DNA from: Gammaproteobacteria bacterium
Lineage (GTDB): Bacteria > Pseudomonadota > Gammaproteobacteria > Pseudomonadales > Pseudohongiellaceae
Assembly (NCBI GenBank): GCA_030427065.1
Contig: JAUHWU010000010.1
Span: 1 to 47,528 of the forward strand
Direction of reading: 5' to 3'
Length of the DNA stretch: 47,528 nucleotides
Part shown: piece by piece, positions 1 to 7,349 of the stretch
How the letters are laid out: every line of letters starts with the position of its first letter
How positions within the stretch are numbered: the stretch's first letter is position 1
Notes under the pieces: generated by a model
What the model was told of the DNA's origin: nothing
Database searches by the model: none
The model's input: only the letters and a program-made list of their open reading frames with translations
Program-made: the position numbers and the translations under genes

Positions 1-1050
1 GGCGTTATTCATTTGCTGGCGCAAACGTTTGAGGGGCTGGGTTTCGCCTGTGAAGTGCTGCCAGTACCGGGAAGCCATAACAAGGCCAATCTCATTGCCA
101 CGCTGGGTAGCGGTCCTGGAGGCCTGGTGCTGTCCGGTCATACCGACACCGTGCCTTTTGATGAAGCGCTGTGGAATACCAATCCGCTGGCGATGACGGA
201 AAAAGACAACAAGCTGTTTGGCCTGGGCGCTACCGACATGAAAGGCTTTTTTGCCGTGGTGCATGAAGCGGTGCAGGATTTTCTTGCCGCAGAGCTCAAA
301 CAACCCCTCATCATTCTTGCCACTGCCGATGAAGAAAGCTCGATGGCCGGTGCGCGAACCCTGGCGGCACAGGGCAGACCCAGGGCACGGGCGGCGGTGA
401 TTGGAGAACCCACCAGCCTCAGGCCCATCAATATGCATAAGGGCATCATGATGGAAGGCATTCATGTACAGGGACAAAGCGGTCATTCCTCGAATCCCGC
501 GCTGGGACGCAATGCCCTGGAAGCCATGCATGAAGTGATTGCTGCCCTGCTGCAGTTTCGCGAGCAGCTGCAGGCAAAATATCACAACCCGCATTTTATG
601 ATTGATGTGCCCACCATTAACCTCGGCGTAATTCATGGCGGTGATAATCCGAACCGTATCTGTGGTCACTGTGACCTGGAATTTGATGTACGACTTTTGC
701 CGGGCATGGAAGGTGATACAATTCGTAGCAGTATTGAAGAACTCATCGCCCCCATAGCCCTGAAACATCAGACCGAAATCAACCTGACACGCCTGATCCC
801 CGGTGTGGATCCGTTTGCCAATGAAGACAGTGAGCTGGGCCGGCAAATAGAAGCGCTCACCGGACATGCCCCCGCCAGTGTCGCTTTTGGTACTGAAGGC
901 CCGTTTCTGCAGCAACTGGGCATGGACACCATTATCATGGGACCCGGCAGCATCGACCAGGCCCACCAGCCCAATGAATACATGAGCCTTGATCAGGTAA
1001 AACCGTGCATTGATATCCTGCAAAGTCTGATCAAAAAATACTGTTTGTAG
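1..1050 (+). CDS. argE: Acetylornithine deacetylase ArgE (5' end missing)
   Basis: M20-family metallopeptidase that removes acetate from N-acetylornithine in arginine biosynthesis; cytoplasmic. The frame is open from base 1, so the start lies upstream; roughly 30 N-terminal residues are missing compared with full-length ArgE (about 380 aa). Visible motifs, numbered from the codon at base 13, are SGHTDTVP (41-48, metal ligands), GATDMKGF (72-79, bridging Asp), ADEES (105-109, catalytic Glu) and GEPT (131-134), then the dimerisation segment starting near GHSSNP (157-162), and a C-terminal His in the DQAHQP motif. The gene is followed 171 bp later by argA on the same strand, the same pairing as in pseudomonads, which supports ArgE over the related DapE. 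The stop codon lies inside a GTAGGTC duplication. Confidence 0.93.
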   Translation, partial: GVIHLLAQTFEGLGFACEVLPVPGSHNKANLIATLGSGPGGLVLSGHTDTVPFDEALWNTNPLAMTEKDNKLFGLGATDMKGFFAVVHEAVQDFLAAELKQPLIILATADEESSMAGARTLAAQGRPRARAAVIGEPTSLRPINMHKGIMMEGIHVQGQSGHSSNPALGRNALEAMHEVIAALLQFREQLQAKYHNPHFMIDVPTINLGVIHGGDNPNRICGHCDLEFDVRLLPGMEGDTIRSSIEELIAPIALKHQTEINLTRLIPGVDPFANEDSELGRQIEALTGHAPASVAFGTEGPFLQQLGMDTIIMGPGSIDQAHQPNEYMSLDQVKPCIDILQSLIKKYCL

Positions 1051-1098
1051 GTCGTAGGTCGAATAAGGCCTGCAAGGCCGCCATCCGACATGGCGACC
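1047..1098. repeat. Degenerate REP-like inverted repeat after argE
   Basis: Contains a tandem GTAGGTC duplication, a GGCC-TGCAA-GGCC hairpin and a GGTCGAAT ... ATCCGACA imperfect inverted pair. It resembles the scattered 'GGTCGGATTA' extragenic repeats of many proteobacteria; that match is from memory. It may act as a weak transcript end for argE. Confidence 0.4.
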
Positions 1099-1115
1099 CG
1101 CGGTCGTCTCTTCAG

Positions 1116-1143
1116 ACTTGCAACTTGTGGCTTGTGGGTTGTA
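1116..1143. repeat. Imperfect heptamer tandem repeat
   Basis: Four imperfect 7-bp units (ACTTGCA, ACTTGTG, GCTTGTG, GGTTGTA) between argE and argA. A clean version of the same heptamer occurs at 22902-22922. Confidence 0.5.
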
Positions 1144-1181
1144 GGTTTCATAAAATATATAGATTTTTCAGCAGTTTGCGT

Positions 1182-1187
1182 TACAAT
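1182..1187 (+). promoter_or_regulatory. Possible -10 element of argA
   Basis: TACAAT lies 34 bases before the chosen argA ATG. No convincing -35 box is seen at 16-18 bp spacing, so this is a weak call. Confidence 0.35.
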
Positions 1188-1221
1188 ACCTGCCCTTTTT
1201 CGCCCCCTGGGCCAGAAAATC

Positions 1222-2568
1222 ATGGATTATGACAACACACAATATGTGAAGTGGTTTAGACAGGCTTCACCCTATATCAATGCCTACCGCGGGAAGGTGT
1301 TCGTTGTGCTGTTGCCCGGTGAGGCACTTGCTGACCCCAATCTGCACAATATCGCCAATGATCTCACCCTGCTCAACAGCCTCGGCGTGAAGCTGGTGCT
1401 GGTCCATGGTGCACGCCCGCAGATTGACGCTGCCCTGAAAACCGCCAGCCTGAAAGATGAAAAACACGGCGATGTGCAGGGTCAGCTGCATCAGAATCTG
1501 CGTGTCACTGATGCTGCCAGCCTGGAAGAAATAAAAAAGGTGGTGGGTAAACTCAGGTTTGAACTGGAAGCACTGTTTTCCACCGGCCTGCCAAATTCGC
1601 CCATGCATGGCGCCGGCATCAATGTGGTGTCCGGTAATTTTGTCACCGCCAAACCCTATGGGGTGCATCAGGGCATTGATTACTGTCACACCGGTGAAGT
1701 GCGCAAGATCAACCAAAAGGCCATCAGCAAATTGCTGAAGAAAGGCAATATAGTGCTGCAGTCCAATCTCGGCTGTTCGCCCACCGGCGAGATGTTCAAC
1801 CTCACCGTGGAAGAAGTGGCCTGCGCTACTGCTATCGCTCTGGAAGCGGACAAACTGCTGATCTATTCCAGCGACACCGGCATTCTTGATGAAGAAGGCG
1901 AAGCCATCAGCCAGCTAAATGCCGATGAAGCCCAGGCGCTGGTTAAACGCAAAATCAAAAACAAGGGCCTGGATGAGCAACTGCTGAATCTGGAGCTGGC
2001 CACCAAGGCCTGCAAGGCTGGCGTTAAACGCGCCCAGGTCATTTCCTATGCCACCGATGGTGCTCTGCTGATGGAACTGTTTACACGCGATGGCAGTGGC
2101 ACCCTGATTACCCAGGAACACTACGAACAGTTGCGTGGCGCGTCGATCGATGACGTTGGCGGCATTCTTGAACTGATCCAGCCGCTGGAAGCCGAAGGCG
2201 TTCTGGTGCAGCGATCACGGGAATTACTGGAAAACGAAATAGAACAATTCACCGTGCTGGAACGCGAAGGCATGATCATCGCCTGTGGTGCACTGTACCC
2301 GCAGGAAGATGGCAGCGCTGAACTGGCCTGTGTCGCTACGCATCCTGACTACAGAAATCAGCAACGTGGCCAGTTGATCCTGGACACCATTGAAAAAAAT
2401 GCAAAAAAAGCGGGACTAGCCTCGCTGTTTGTATTGACCACAAAAACCCCGCACTGGTTTCTTGAAAAGGGATTCCAGGAAAGTGATCTCAGTGGTCTGC
2501 CGGAAAAGAAACAGTCGCTGTACAATTTCCAGCGCAACTCAAAAATTTTTGTAAAAAAACTTAAGTAA
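1222..2568 (+). CDS. argA: Amino-acid N-acetyltransferase (N-acetylglutamate synthase) ArgA
   Basis: Transfers acetyl from acetyl-CoA to glutamate, the first step of arginine synthesis; cytoplasmic. The ATG at 1222 gives 448 aa, the usual length for bacterial ArgA. An in-frame extension back to 1090 runs through repeat sequence and lacks protein-like character, so it was not used. The N-terminal two thirds is an amino-acid-kinase fold (LLPGEAL near residue 30, [10 protein letters not shown] near 60-70, which in this family binds arginine rather than ATP). The C-terminal about 150 residues form a GNAT domain with an IACGALYP strand, an ATHPDYR...RGQ acetyl-CoA loop (glycine-poor compared with the consensus) and a FLEKGF terminal motif. 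Arginine feedback inhibition is expected from the family. The gene lies between argE and ilvD. Confidence 0.95.
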   Translation: MDYDNTQYVKWFRQASPYINAYRGKVFVVLLPGEALADPNLHNIANDLTLLNSLGVKLVLVHGARPQIDAALKTASLKDEKHGDVQGQLHQNLRVTDAASLEEIKKVVGKLRFELEALFSTGLPNSPMHGAGINVVSGNFVTAKPYGVHQGIDYCHTGEVRKINQKAISKLLKKGNIVLQSNLGCSPTGEMFNLTVEEVACATAIALEADKLLIYSSDTGILDEEGEAISQLNADEAQALVKRKIKNKGLDEQLLNLELATKACKAGVKRAQVISYATDGALLMELFTRDGSGTLITQEHYEQLRGASIDDVGGILELIQPLEAEGVLVQRSRELLENEIEQFTVLEREGMIIACGALYPQEDGSAELACVATHPDYRNQQRGQLILDTIEKNAKKAGLASLFVLTTKTPHWFLEKGFQESDLSGLPEKKQSLYNFQRNSKIFVKKLK

Positions 2569-2606
2569 CCCGAGAATTAACTTTAACGAAAGCCCGAGTC
2601 CTGCCC

Positions 2607-4286
2607 ATGAAAGAATTAAACAAGTACAGCCGTCGTATTACCCAGGATCCCAGTTTGCCAGCCGCCCAGGCCATGCTGCATGCTATTGGTCTGACCCGCG
2701 AAGATCTTAACAAGGCCCAGATTGGTATAGCCAGCACCGGTTGGGAAGGCAATCCCTGCAACATGCATCTGAATGACCTGGCCAAAGTGGTCAAGAAAGG
2801 TGTGCAGGAAGAAGATCTGGTAGGCCTGATTTTTCATACCATCGGCGTCAGTGATGGCATCAGCATGGGTACCGAAGGCATGCGTAATTCCCTGCCCAGC
2901 CGCGACATTATTGCCGATAGTATCGAAAATGTCGTCAGCGCCCAGTGGTATGACGGCGTGGTGACTATCGTTGGCTGCGACAAGAATATGCCCGGTGCCA
3001 TGATGGCCCTGTCCAGACTCGACCGCCCTGCCATTCTGGTTTATGGCGGCACCATCAAGCCTGGCTGTTACAAGGATAAAAAACTCGACATCGTTTCTGC
3101 GTTTGAAGCCTACGGTGAATTAAGCGCCGGACGAATTGAAGCGACGGAATTCCAGGGCGTGATTGAAAATGCCTGCCCCGGCGCTGGCGCCTGCGGTGGT
3201 ATGTATACCGCCAACACCATGGCCTCGGCCTGTGAAGCCCTTGGCATGGCACTGCCTTTCAACTCCAGTTATCCTGCTGTGTCCGGTAACAAGGAAGATG
3301 ACTGCCTGCGTGTCGGCCCGGCCCTGCGTCACCTGCTGGAGCAGGACATCAAGCCCTCCGATATTCTGAACAAGAAGGCCTTTGAAAATGCCATCACTGT
3401 CATCACCGTGCTCGGTGGTTCCACCAATGCCGTTATACATCTGATCGCCATGGCGAAAGCCGCCAATGTGGATCTGACCATTGATGACTTCCAGCGTATA
3501 GCTGACAAGACCCCCTACCTTGCCGACCTGAAGCCCAGTGGACAGTTTGTAATGGAAGACCTGTGTAATGTGGGTGGCGTACCAGCGGTCATGAAAATGT
3601 TGCTGGCTGCCGGCATGCTGCATGGCGACTGCATGACTGTCACCGGAAAAACCGTTGCTGAAAATCTGGCGGAAGTACCTGACCTGAGTGAAGGTCAGCA
3701 GGTGATCTATCCACTGGATAAACCGCTGAAAGACAGCGGCCATATTCGCATTCTCTATGGCAACCTCGCCGAGCAAGGCGCCGTTGCCAAAATCACCGGC
3801 AAGGAAGGACTCAGGTTCAGTGGCCCTGCCAAGGTCTTCGACAGCGAAGCCGAAGCCAACCAGGCCATTCACGAGCAAAAAATTGTTGCCGGTGATGTTG
3901 TTGTGATTCGTTACAGCGGCCCCAAAGGCGGCCCCGGCATGCCGGAAATGCTGAAACCCACCAGCGCCATCATGGGCCAGGGTCTGGGCAAATCCGTGGC
4001 ACTGATTACCGATGGTCGTTTCTCCGGCGGCACCCACGGTTTCGTGGTGGGTCATATCACCCCGGAAGCCCAGGTGGGTGGCCTGATCGGCCTGCTGCAG
4101 GACGGCGATATCATTACCATTGATGCGGAAACCAATTCACTGGTGGCCGATATCAGCGATGCCGAAATAGAAACGCGCCGTGCCAAGTGGCAGCAACCAC
4201 CACTGCCTGCCAAACGTGGTGTGCTCTACAAATACGCCACCCTGGTAAAAAGTGCCAGTGAAGGTTGTGTAACAGACGAGGAATAA
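2607..4286 (+). CDS. ilvD: Dihydroxy-acid dehydratase IlvD
   Basis: Dehydrates 2,3-dihydroxy acids to 2-oxo acids in valine, isoleucine, leucine and pantothenate synthesis. The 559-aa length is normal for the short IlvD class. Candidate iron-sulfur ligands are Cys51 (NPCNMH), Cys124 (GCDKNMPG) and Cys196 (CPGAGACGG, 190-198). GGSTNAV (near 272) and the [14 protein letters not shown] and DGRFSGG segments of the C-terminal barrel are intact. It follows argA by 38 bp on the same strand, so co-transcription is possible, but no attenuator or leader peptide is visible in that gap. A long antisense frame inside it is a codon-bias shadow. Confidence 0.97.
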   Translation: MKELNKYSRRITQDPSLPAAQAMLHAIGLTREDLNKAQIGIASTGWEGNPCNMHLNDLAKVVKKGVQEEDLVGLIFHTIGVSDGISMGTEGMRNSLPSRDIIADSIENVVSAQWYDGVVTIVGCDKNMPGAMMALSRLDRPAILVYGGTIKPGCYKDKKLDIVSAFEAYGELSAGRIEATEFQGVIENACPGAGACGGMYTANTMASACEALGMALPFNSSYPAVSGNKEDDCLRVGPALRHLLEQDIKPSDILNKKAFENAITVITVLGGSTNAVIHLIAMAKAANVDLTIDDFQRIADKTPYLADLKPSGQFVMEDLCNVGGVPAVMKMLLAAGMLHGDCMTVTGKTVAENLAEVPDLSEGQQVIYPLDKPLKDSGHIRILYGNLAEQGAVAKITGKEGLRFSGPAKVFDSEAEANQAIHEQKIVAGDVVVIRYSGPKGGPGMPEMLKPTSAIMGQGLGKSVALITDGRFSGGTHGFVVGHITPEAQVGGLIGLLQDGDIITIDAETNSLVADISDAEIETRRAKWQQPPLPAKRGVLYKYATLVKSASEGCVTDEE

Positions 4287-4309
4287 TACGCCTGCCTGTT
4301 CACAGGACA

Positions 4310-4726
4310 TCAGAGTATTTCCAGCACCACATCCGCCAACCCCTGCTTATGGTCAGCAATATGAGCAAAGGCGGAATAGGATAAATCAATGATGCGGCCC
4401 TCAATAAAGGGGCCGCGATCATTAATACGTACAACCACGCTACGCCCGTTGTTGACATTAAACACTCTCACCCTGGTATCAAAGGGCAGCGTCTTGTGTG
4501 CAGCGGTGATGGCATACATATCAAAACGCTCGCCATTGGCCGTCAGCCTGCCCTGATACTTGTGCGCATAATAGGACGCAATACCTGCTTCACTGTAATT
4601 ATTCGGCAAGGACACAGGCACCCTGAAAGAGGTCGAAGCTACACCGGGGTAACTCAGGGTTACTTGCATATTGGCACACCCCGTTAATACAACAGCACAC
4701 AGAAAAATCAGCAACAAGCGTTTCAC
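4310..4726 (-). CDS. RlpA-like septal/lytic lipoprotein, DPBB domain only
   Basis: Small lipoprotein of 138 aa. It has a signal peptide with lipobox LTGC (lipidated Cys17), a short linker, and a double-psi beta-barrel domain at about residues 47-125 with the family motifs GIASYYAHKYQGR, TANGERFD, AAHKTLPF and VRINDRGPF. These carry the His and Asp that act in RlpA lytic transglycosylase, which cleaves denuded peptidoglycan strands. The C-terminal SPOR domain that takes full-length RlpA to the septum is absent, so this resembles a minimal RlpA paralogue rather than the main enzyme, which usually sits near mrdB/dacA. The gene converges on ilvD with 23 bp between stops. A purine-rich AGGAGAG lies just before the start. 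Confidence 0.85.
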   Translation of the reverse strand: MKRLLLIFLCAVVLTGCANMQVTLSYPGVASTSFRVPVSLPNNYSEAGIASYYAHKYQGRLTANGERFDMYAITAAHKTLPFDTRVRVFNVNNGRSVVVRINDRGPFIEGRIIDLSYSAFAHIADHKQGLADVVLEIL

Positions 4727-5327
4727 GATGACTCTCCTCCTTCTCTCTTTTTCTTTTTTTTTATCGCTTTTTCGAGACCTTAGAGGCTTGATTCTGAATT
4801 ACACCTGAATGGTTTTTACCTGGCACAATAAAATGTGACGCAATACACCTTTTTTAAATATGAAAAAGAGAAAATCTTTTTCGTTATTCATTTTCGATTC
4901 AGATTGGAAATAAAGATCAGGTTATTGGCTAATCAAAAAATAAAGAAGGATTACTATTAATCAATAACATACCAGGCAAGAGCAAGGTGCCCGCACCGAT
5001 TCCAGAAAAGGACTGTTCATTTCCAACGTCCCTGTTAAGAAATTATGACGACGGTTTAGGTCATATTTTGTAATTTGTCAAAAATGTGGCACCCTTTACC
5101 AGGCAATAAGGCGCGTTTTTAAGGGATTAAGGAATTTTTGCACTATTATTCAACAGCCTACATATACCCCCCTACTTAACAAACGAGCCCTTCCAGGAGA
5201 AAAACGCGCCAACTCGCTTTCTTTCCGGTTAAAAAATTGAACAGCTTTTTTTAGGAAATAAATCAATGAGAAAGGATGGAAAGAAAAACACCAAAATGAC
5301 AAACCGAGTCCGCTCGGTATAAAAATG
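4727..5327. other. AT-rich gene-free region left of the cassette array
   Basis: About 600 bp with no convincing gene on either strand. It should hold the promoter of the RlpA-like gene. It also contains a GAAAAAG/CTTTTTC pair near 4863-4884, a long-armed inverted repeat (5110-5210), and a perfect small hairpin (ACCGAG-TCCG-CTCGGT, 5303-5318) just before the first cassette boundary. This is where an integrase and attI would be expected if the array were complete; no tyrosine-recombinase reading frame is visible on the minus strand. A 73-codon frame at 5150-5371 has no recognisable features. Confidence 0.6.
5110..5210. repeat. Inverted repeat with 11-bp perfect arms
   Basis: GGCGCGTTTTT (5110-5120) and AAAAACGCGCC (5200-5210) are exact reverse complements, and an inner AAGGG / CCCTT pair extends the stem imperfectly. 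The spacer is 79 bp. It could be a cruciform, a remnant of a mobile element or a divergent recombination site; it lacks clear attC core bases. Confidence 0.5.
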
Positions 5328-5362
5328 TTATGTAGCACAACCCAACACCGCCCTTGACCATA

Positions 5363-5380
5363 TGTATCCATATGGATGCA
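5363..5380. promoter_or_regulatory. Operator-like palindrome before toxin relic
   Basis: An 18-bp palindrome with one mismatched pair, centred on the perfect 12-mer ATCCATATGGAT (5366-5377), 8 bp before the toxin start. Type II toxin-antitoxin operons are normally repressed by antitoxin bound at such sites. A TTGACC box precedes it at 5354-5359. Confidence 0.5.
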
Positions 5381-5388
5381 CTATCTAG

Positions 5389-5688
5389 GTGTATCAACTT
5401 AAGCAAACAGCAAATTTCTCTAAATGGCTTCATAGTGTCAAAGACGTAAAGGCAATAGCTAAAATCTTTACACGGCTAGAGAATCTGAAATAAGGTCATT
5501 TCGGGGACTCTAAATCGCTGAAAGGTGGCTTACATGAATTACGGATTCATATTGGAAAGGGATATCGCATTTACTTCACAAAGAAATGAAATCTAGTCAT
5601 TTTTCTCTTAGTCGGCGAGACCAAGTCTAGTCAATCCAAAGACATAGAGCGAGCTAGAGAAATTCTGTCGGAATTAGGAACTAAATAA
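5389..5688 (+). pseudogene. HigB/RelE-like toxin relic (addiction-module killer family), two in-frame stops
   Basis: Reading 5389-5688 in one frame gives a near full-length toxin of the RelE/ParE-superfamily 'addiction module killer protein' type, interrupted by TAA at 5491-5493 and TGA at 5587-5589. Family signatures remain on both sides: YQLKQTANFSKWL at the start, [25 protein letters not shown] in the middle, and KSSQSKDIERAREIL at the end. The present start codon is GTG (5389) in the MYxxKQT context where the family normally has ATG. The terminal TAA overlaps the next ATG (TAATG), the usual translational coupling of this toxin-first arrangement. With two stops, toxin activity is very unlikely. 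Substitution is enough to explain the damage; no frameshift is needed. Confidence 0.82.
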
Positions 5689-5879
5689 TGGTCAAAGTAA
5701 CTGATTTTGATGTCAGCCAATATCTCGATAATGAAGAATTAATTGCAGAGTATCTTTCAGCCGGGCTTGGTCGAGAAAGCCTTTACAAAGCCTTTGCACC
5801 TGGAGCGAAACCCAGATATGAAACTGTACAAAAAGTATTGGGCACCCTGGGTGTAAAAGTGCATGTCTCTGCTAAATAA
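5688..5879 (+). CDS. Addiction-module antidote protein, internally deleted
   Basis: A 63-aa frame. Its first 25 residues (TDFDVSQYLDNEELIAEYL) and its last 38 (GLGRESLYKAFAPGAKPRYE, VLGTLGVKVHV) match the two ends of the HigA-like 'antidote protein' family, whose members are about 95-100 aa. The roughly 30 residues between them, which hold the first helices of the Xre-like helix-turn-helix, are missing, so the gene has an in-frame internal deletion joining ...AEYLSA to GLGRESL. DNA binding is probably impaired. The ATG overlaps the toxin stop by one base. Its stop is followed within 4 bp by the collapsed attC. The deletion size is inferred from remembered family members, not from an alignment. 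Confidence 0.75.
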   Translation: MVKVTDFDVSQYLDNEELIAEYLSAGLGRESLYKAFAPGAKPRYETVQKVLGTLGVKVHVSAK

Positions 5880-6477
5880 CAAACATACAAGGGTGTTATG
5901 TTCAGAAATCGACGAGCATTCTGGATCAAATAGCCAAAGCAAGAACTACCAAATTGTCGACAAATCAAAACGAAGAGAGGTAACAAGCCTTTTCACTTCT
6001 GTGTTCACTTCATCAGAAGGGAAAAAAGAAGGGGAGCTTATTGGTCAACTTTCCTCAGTGCTGGCGTCGAGCATCGATAATCAAGAAATAATTTGTTTCG
6101 GTGCTTATGAAAGTGAATCACTTGTCGGTTCAATATTTTTCACGCGACTCCGGTTCAAGCAACCTATCCAGATTCACATGCTGGCGCCAGTGGCTGTTAG
6201 CACTGAGGATCAGGGAAAAGGTATCGGGCAGGCGTTAATAAACTACGGCCTCAATGAGCTCAAGAAGCGTTCTGTAAGCGTAGTGGTTACTTATGGCGAT
6301 CCGTCCTTTTATTCCAAGGTCGGATTTCAGTCGCTTTCAGAAAAGTTTATTCAGGCTCCTCAGAAGCTATCAATACCGTTTGGCTGGCTTGGCCAATCGT
6401 TAAATGCAGGGCCAATTCCTGCGATCAATGAACGTCCTGCGTGCGTTAAAGAGTTCAACGATCCTGTCTATTGGTAA
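5863..6477 (+). CDS. GNAT-family N-acetyltransferase (YhbS-like), cassette 2
   Basis: Acetyl-CoA-dependent acetyltransferase of unknown substrate. The GNAT core runs from about residue 29 (NYQIVDKSKRREV) to the end of a 204-aa frame. Visible are the N-terminal helix pair, an ELIGQL segment, a CFGAYESESLVGSIFF strand, the acetyl-CoA loop VSTEDQGKGIGQALI (about 108-122), and the GDPSFYSKVGF motif (about 145-155) of the COG3153/YhbS group, with a GPIPAINERP...DPVYW tail. The only in-frame ATG (5863) lies inside the preceding antitoxin gene, upstream of the cassette boundary at 5895/5896, so about 11 codons come from the neighbour. GTG at 5893 is also outside the cassette. The original start may have been lost, or translation may begin at a rare codon. 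Confidence 0.8.
   Translation: MSLLNNKHTRVLCSEIDEHSGSNSQSKNYQIVDKSKRREVTSLFTSVFTSSEGKKEGELIGQLSSVLASSIDNQEIICFGAYESESLVGSIFFTRLRFKQPIQIHMLAPVAVSTEDQGKGIGQALINYGLNELKKRSVSVVVTYGDPSFYSKVGFQSLSEKFIQAPQKLSIPFGWLGQSLNAGPIPAINERPACVKEFNDPVYW
5883..5901 (+). other. Collapsed attC site between cassettes 1 and 2
   Basis: ACATACAAGG followed by GTG|TTATGT. The left part matches the start of the intact 6487 attC (ACATAACAAGG) with one A missing, and the right part is a normal R' core. The roughly 60 bp that should lie between, including the structured arms, are absent. The site should be inert. Complementarity of ACATA-C to GTTATGT at 5327-5333 ties it to cassette 1. Confidence 0.65.
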
Positions 6478-6486
6478 TGCAAAAGA

Positions 6487-6564
6487 ACATAACAAGGCAA
6501 TCAAGTCGCGCCTATGGCGCTGGGACGTCGGCTTCGCCACCGCCCCTTATCACTGGCATTATAT
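6487..6564 (+). other. attC recombination site (cassette 2)
   Basis: A 78-bp imperfect palindrome. R'' is ACATAAC (6487-6493), the R' position is ATTATAT (6558-6564), and the crossover falls between 6558 and 6559. The central part is GC-rich (GCGCC..GGCGC; TGGGACGTCGGCTTCGCC). The base before the crossover is A where the core demands G, so the site is somewhat decayed. Compared with the next two sites it shares the central TGGGACG...GGCTTCGCC but differs in the outer arms. Confidence 0.8.
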
Positions 6565-6594
6565 GCTCAAGAGTAATTTTAAATCGGCAGATAA

Positions 6595-6867
6595 ATGAAT
6601 ATTTTGGAGCTTATAACAGCTACATATGGACTTGTAATCTCCCCTATAGTTGGATTTCGTCTCGTTAAGTGGAGGGTATACGGAGGTGTCAGCTCTTTTG
6701 GCAAATTCATACTTTATTTATTTGTTGGCCTTACAAATGCTGCGGCAATAGTTTTAACTTTTTTAGTATTACCGGAAGGAAGTTGGCTAAAACTATTAGC
6801 GATGGTAATACTCATTCTTTTTATTGGCGCTTACTCTTACACACAAGTTGATGTAAATATGGATTAA
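6595..6867 (+). CDS. Small integral membrane protein, cassette 3
   Basis: A 90-aa protein of no recognised family. The start at 6595 lies 36 bp inside the cassette and is the first ATG in frame. Three hydrophobic stretches are visible: residues about 3-20 (ILELITATYGLVISPIVG, partly amphipathic), 36-60 (KFILYLFVGLTNAAAIVLTF) and 66-83 (WLKLLAMVILILFIGAY), separated by a basic loop (RLVKWRVYGG). The likely location is the cytoplasmic membrane. No catalytic or metal motif is seen. The stop lies 11 bp before its attC, normal for a cassette gene. Orphan membrane proteins of this size are common cassette cargo. Confidence 0.65.
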   Translation: MNILELITATYGLVISPIVGFRLVKWRVYGGVSSFGKFILYLFVGLTNAAAIVLTFLVLPEGSWLKLLAMVILILFIGAYSYTQVDVNMD

Positions 6868-6878
6868 ATAGACATGGT

Positions 6879-6956
6879 ATATAAAAATCCCTTTAATTTC
6901 GCCCTAGGGGCTGGGACGCCTGTTACAGCGGCGCCAAATTAAGAAGCGCGTTATGG
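6879..6956 (+). other. attC recombination site (cassette 3)
   Basis: 78 bp. R'' is ATATAAA (6879-6885; the last base should be C), the R' core is GTTATGG (6950-6956), and the crossover falls between 6950 and 6951. Arms AATCCCTTTAAT and AAATTAAGAAG flank a CGCCC...GGGACGCC...GGCGCC centre. It closely matches the site at 7223. Confidence 0.85.
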
Positions 6957-7216
6957 TTCAAACGCAACCTATGGATTCAATTGAAATACGGAAATTTTGC
7001 GACTCCGACCTGGATGCCGTGTACTGCTTAATATCAAATACAATCGAAGAGAGCTATTCGGCCCACTATCCGAAAGAGGCTGTTGAGTATTTTTTAGGAC
7101 TTTATAAACCCGAATTCATTTTGGATAAGAACCACAAAGGAACCACCTTTATAGCTGCCGTTTCTAAAGAAATTGTAGGTACCGGCAACCCTATTGGCGA
7201 GCTAGTAAGAGTTTAA
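6953..7216 (+). CDS. Truncated GNAT acetyltransferase, cassette 4
   Basis: An 87-aa frame (81 aa if translation starts at the second ATG, 6971, which gives MDSIEIRKF, a typical GNAT beginning). It has the N-terminal half of a GNAT domain: IEIRKFCDSDLDAVYCLI, a helix with HYPKEAVEYFL, and the strand TTFIAAVSKEIVGTG. It then stops at GELVRV, exactly where the acetyl-CoA-binding strand and the Q/RxxGxG/A loop should begin. About 70 residues are missing, so it should not bind acetyl-CoA and is probably a relic. No continuation exists in another frame, because the stop is followed after 6 bp by a perfect attC. This points to a deletion inside the cassette rather than a frameshift. Confidence 0.75.
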   Translation: MVQTQPMDSIEIRKFCDSDLDAVYCLISNTIEESYSAHYPKEAVEYFLGLYKPEFILDKNHKGTTFIAAVSKEIVGTGNPIGELVRV

Positions 7217-7222
7217 TATGAA

Positions 7223-7300
7223 CCATAACAATCCCTTTAATAACGCCCTTCGGGCCGGGACGCCGGCTTCGCCGTCGCCCCATTAAGAATGGCGTTAGCT
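7223..7300 (+). other. attC recombination site (cassette 4)
   Basis: The best preserved site: 78 bp, R'' CCATAAC (7223-7229), R' GTTAGCT (7294-7300), crossover between 7294 and 7295. CCCTTTAAT pairs with ATTAAGAATGG with one extrahelical base, and CGCCC-TTCGGGC and GACGCCGGCTTCGCCGTC form inner hairpins. R'' is the exact reverse complement of the bases opening cassette 4 at 6950-6956. Confidence 0.9.
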
Positions 7301-7319
7301 GCCCCTGCGTCTAGTTCAG

Positions 7320-7349
7320 TTGGCAAGACAAAAATTAGAGTGATACTAT
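7320..7349 (+). promoter_or_regulatory. Promoter of the cassette 5 toxin-antitoxin operon
   Basis: TTGGCA (7320-7325), an 18-bp spacer, then TACTAT (7344-7349), 29 bp before the antitoxin ATG. A self-promoting cassette is expected for toxin-antitoxin cargo far from an integron promoter. Confidence 0.65.

Noticed and set aside
3120-4055. 311-codon open frame antisense to ilvD
   Set aside because: Lies wholly inside a certain gene, has His/Gly-rich nonsense composition and no ribosome site; a codon-usage shadow.
5150-5371. 73-codon minus-strand frame before the cassette array, considered as an integrase remnant
   Set aside because: No tyrosine-recombinase motifs (R...HxxR...Y) and no similarity to IntI that I can see.
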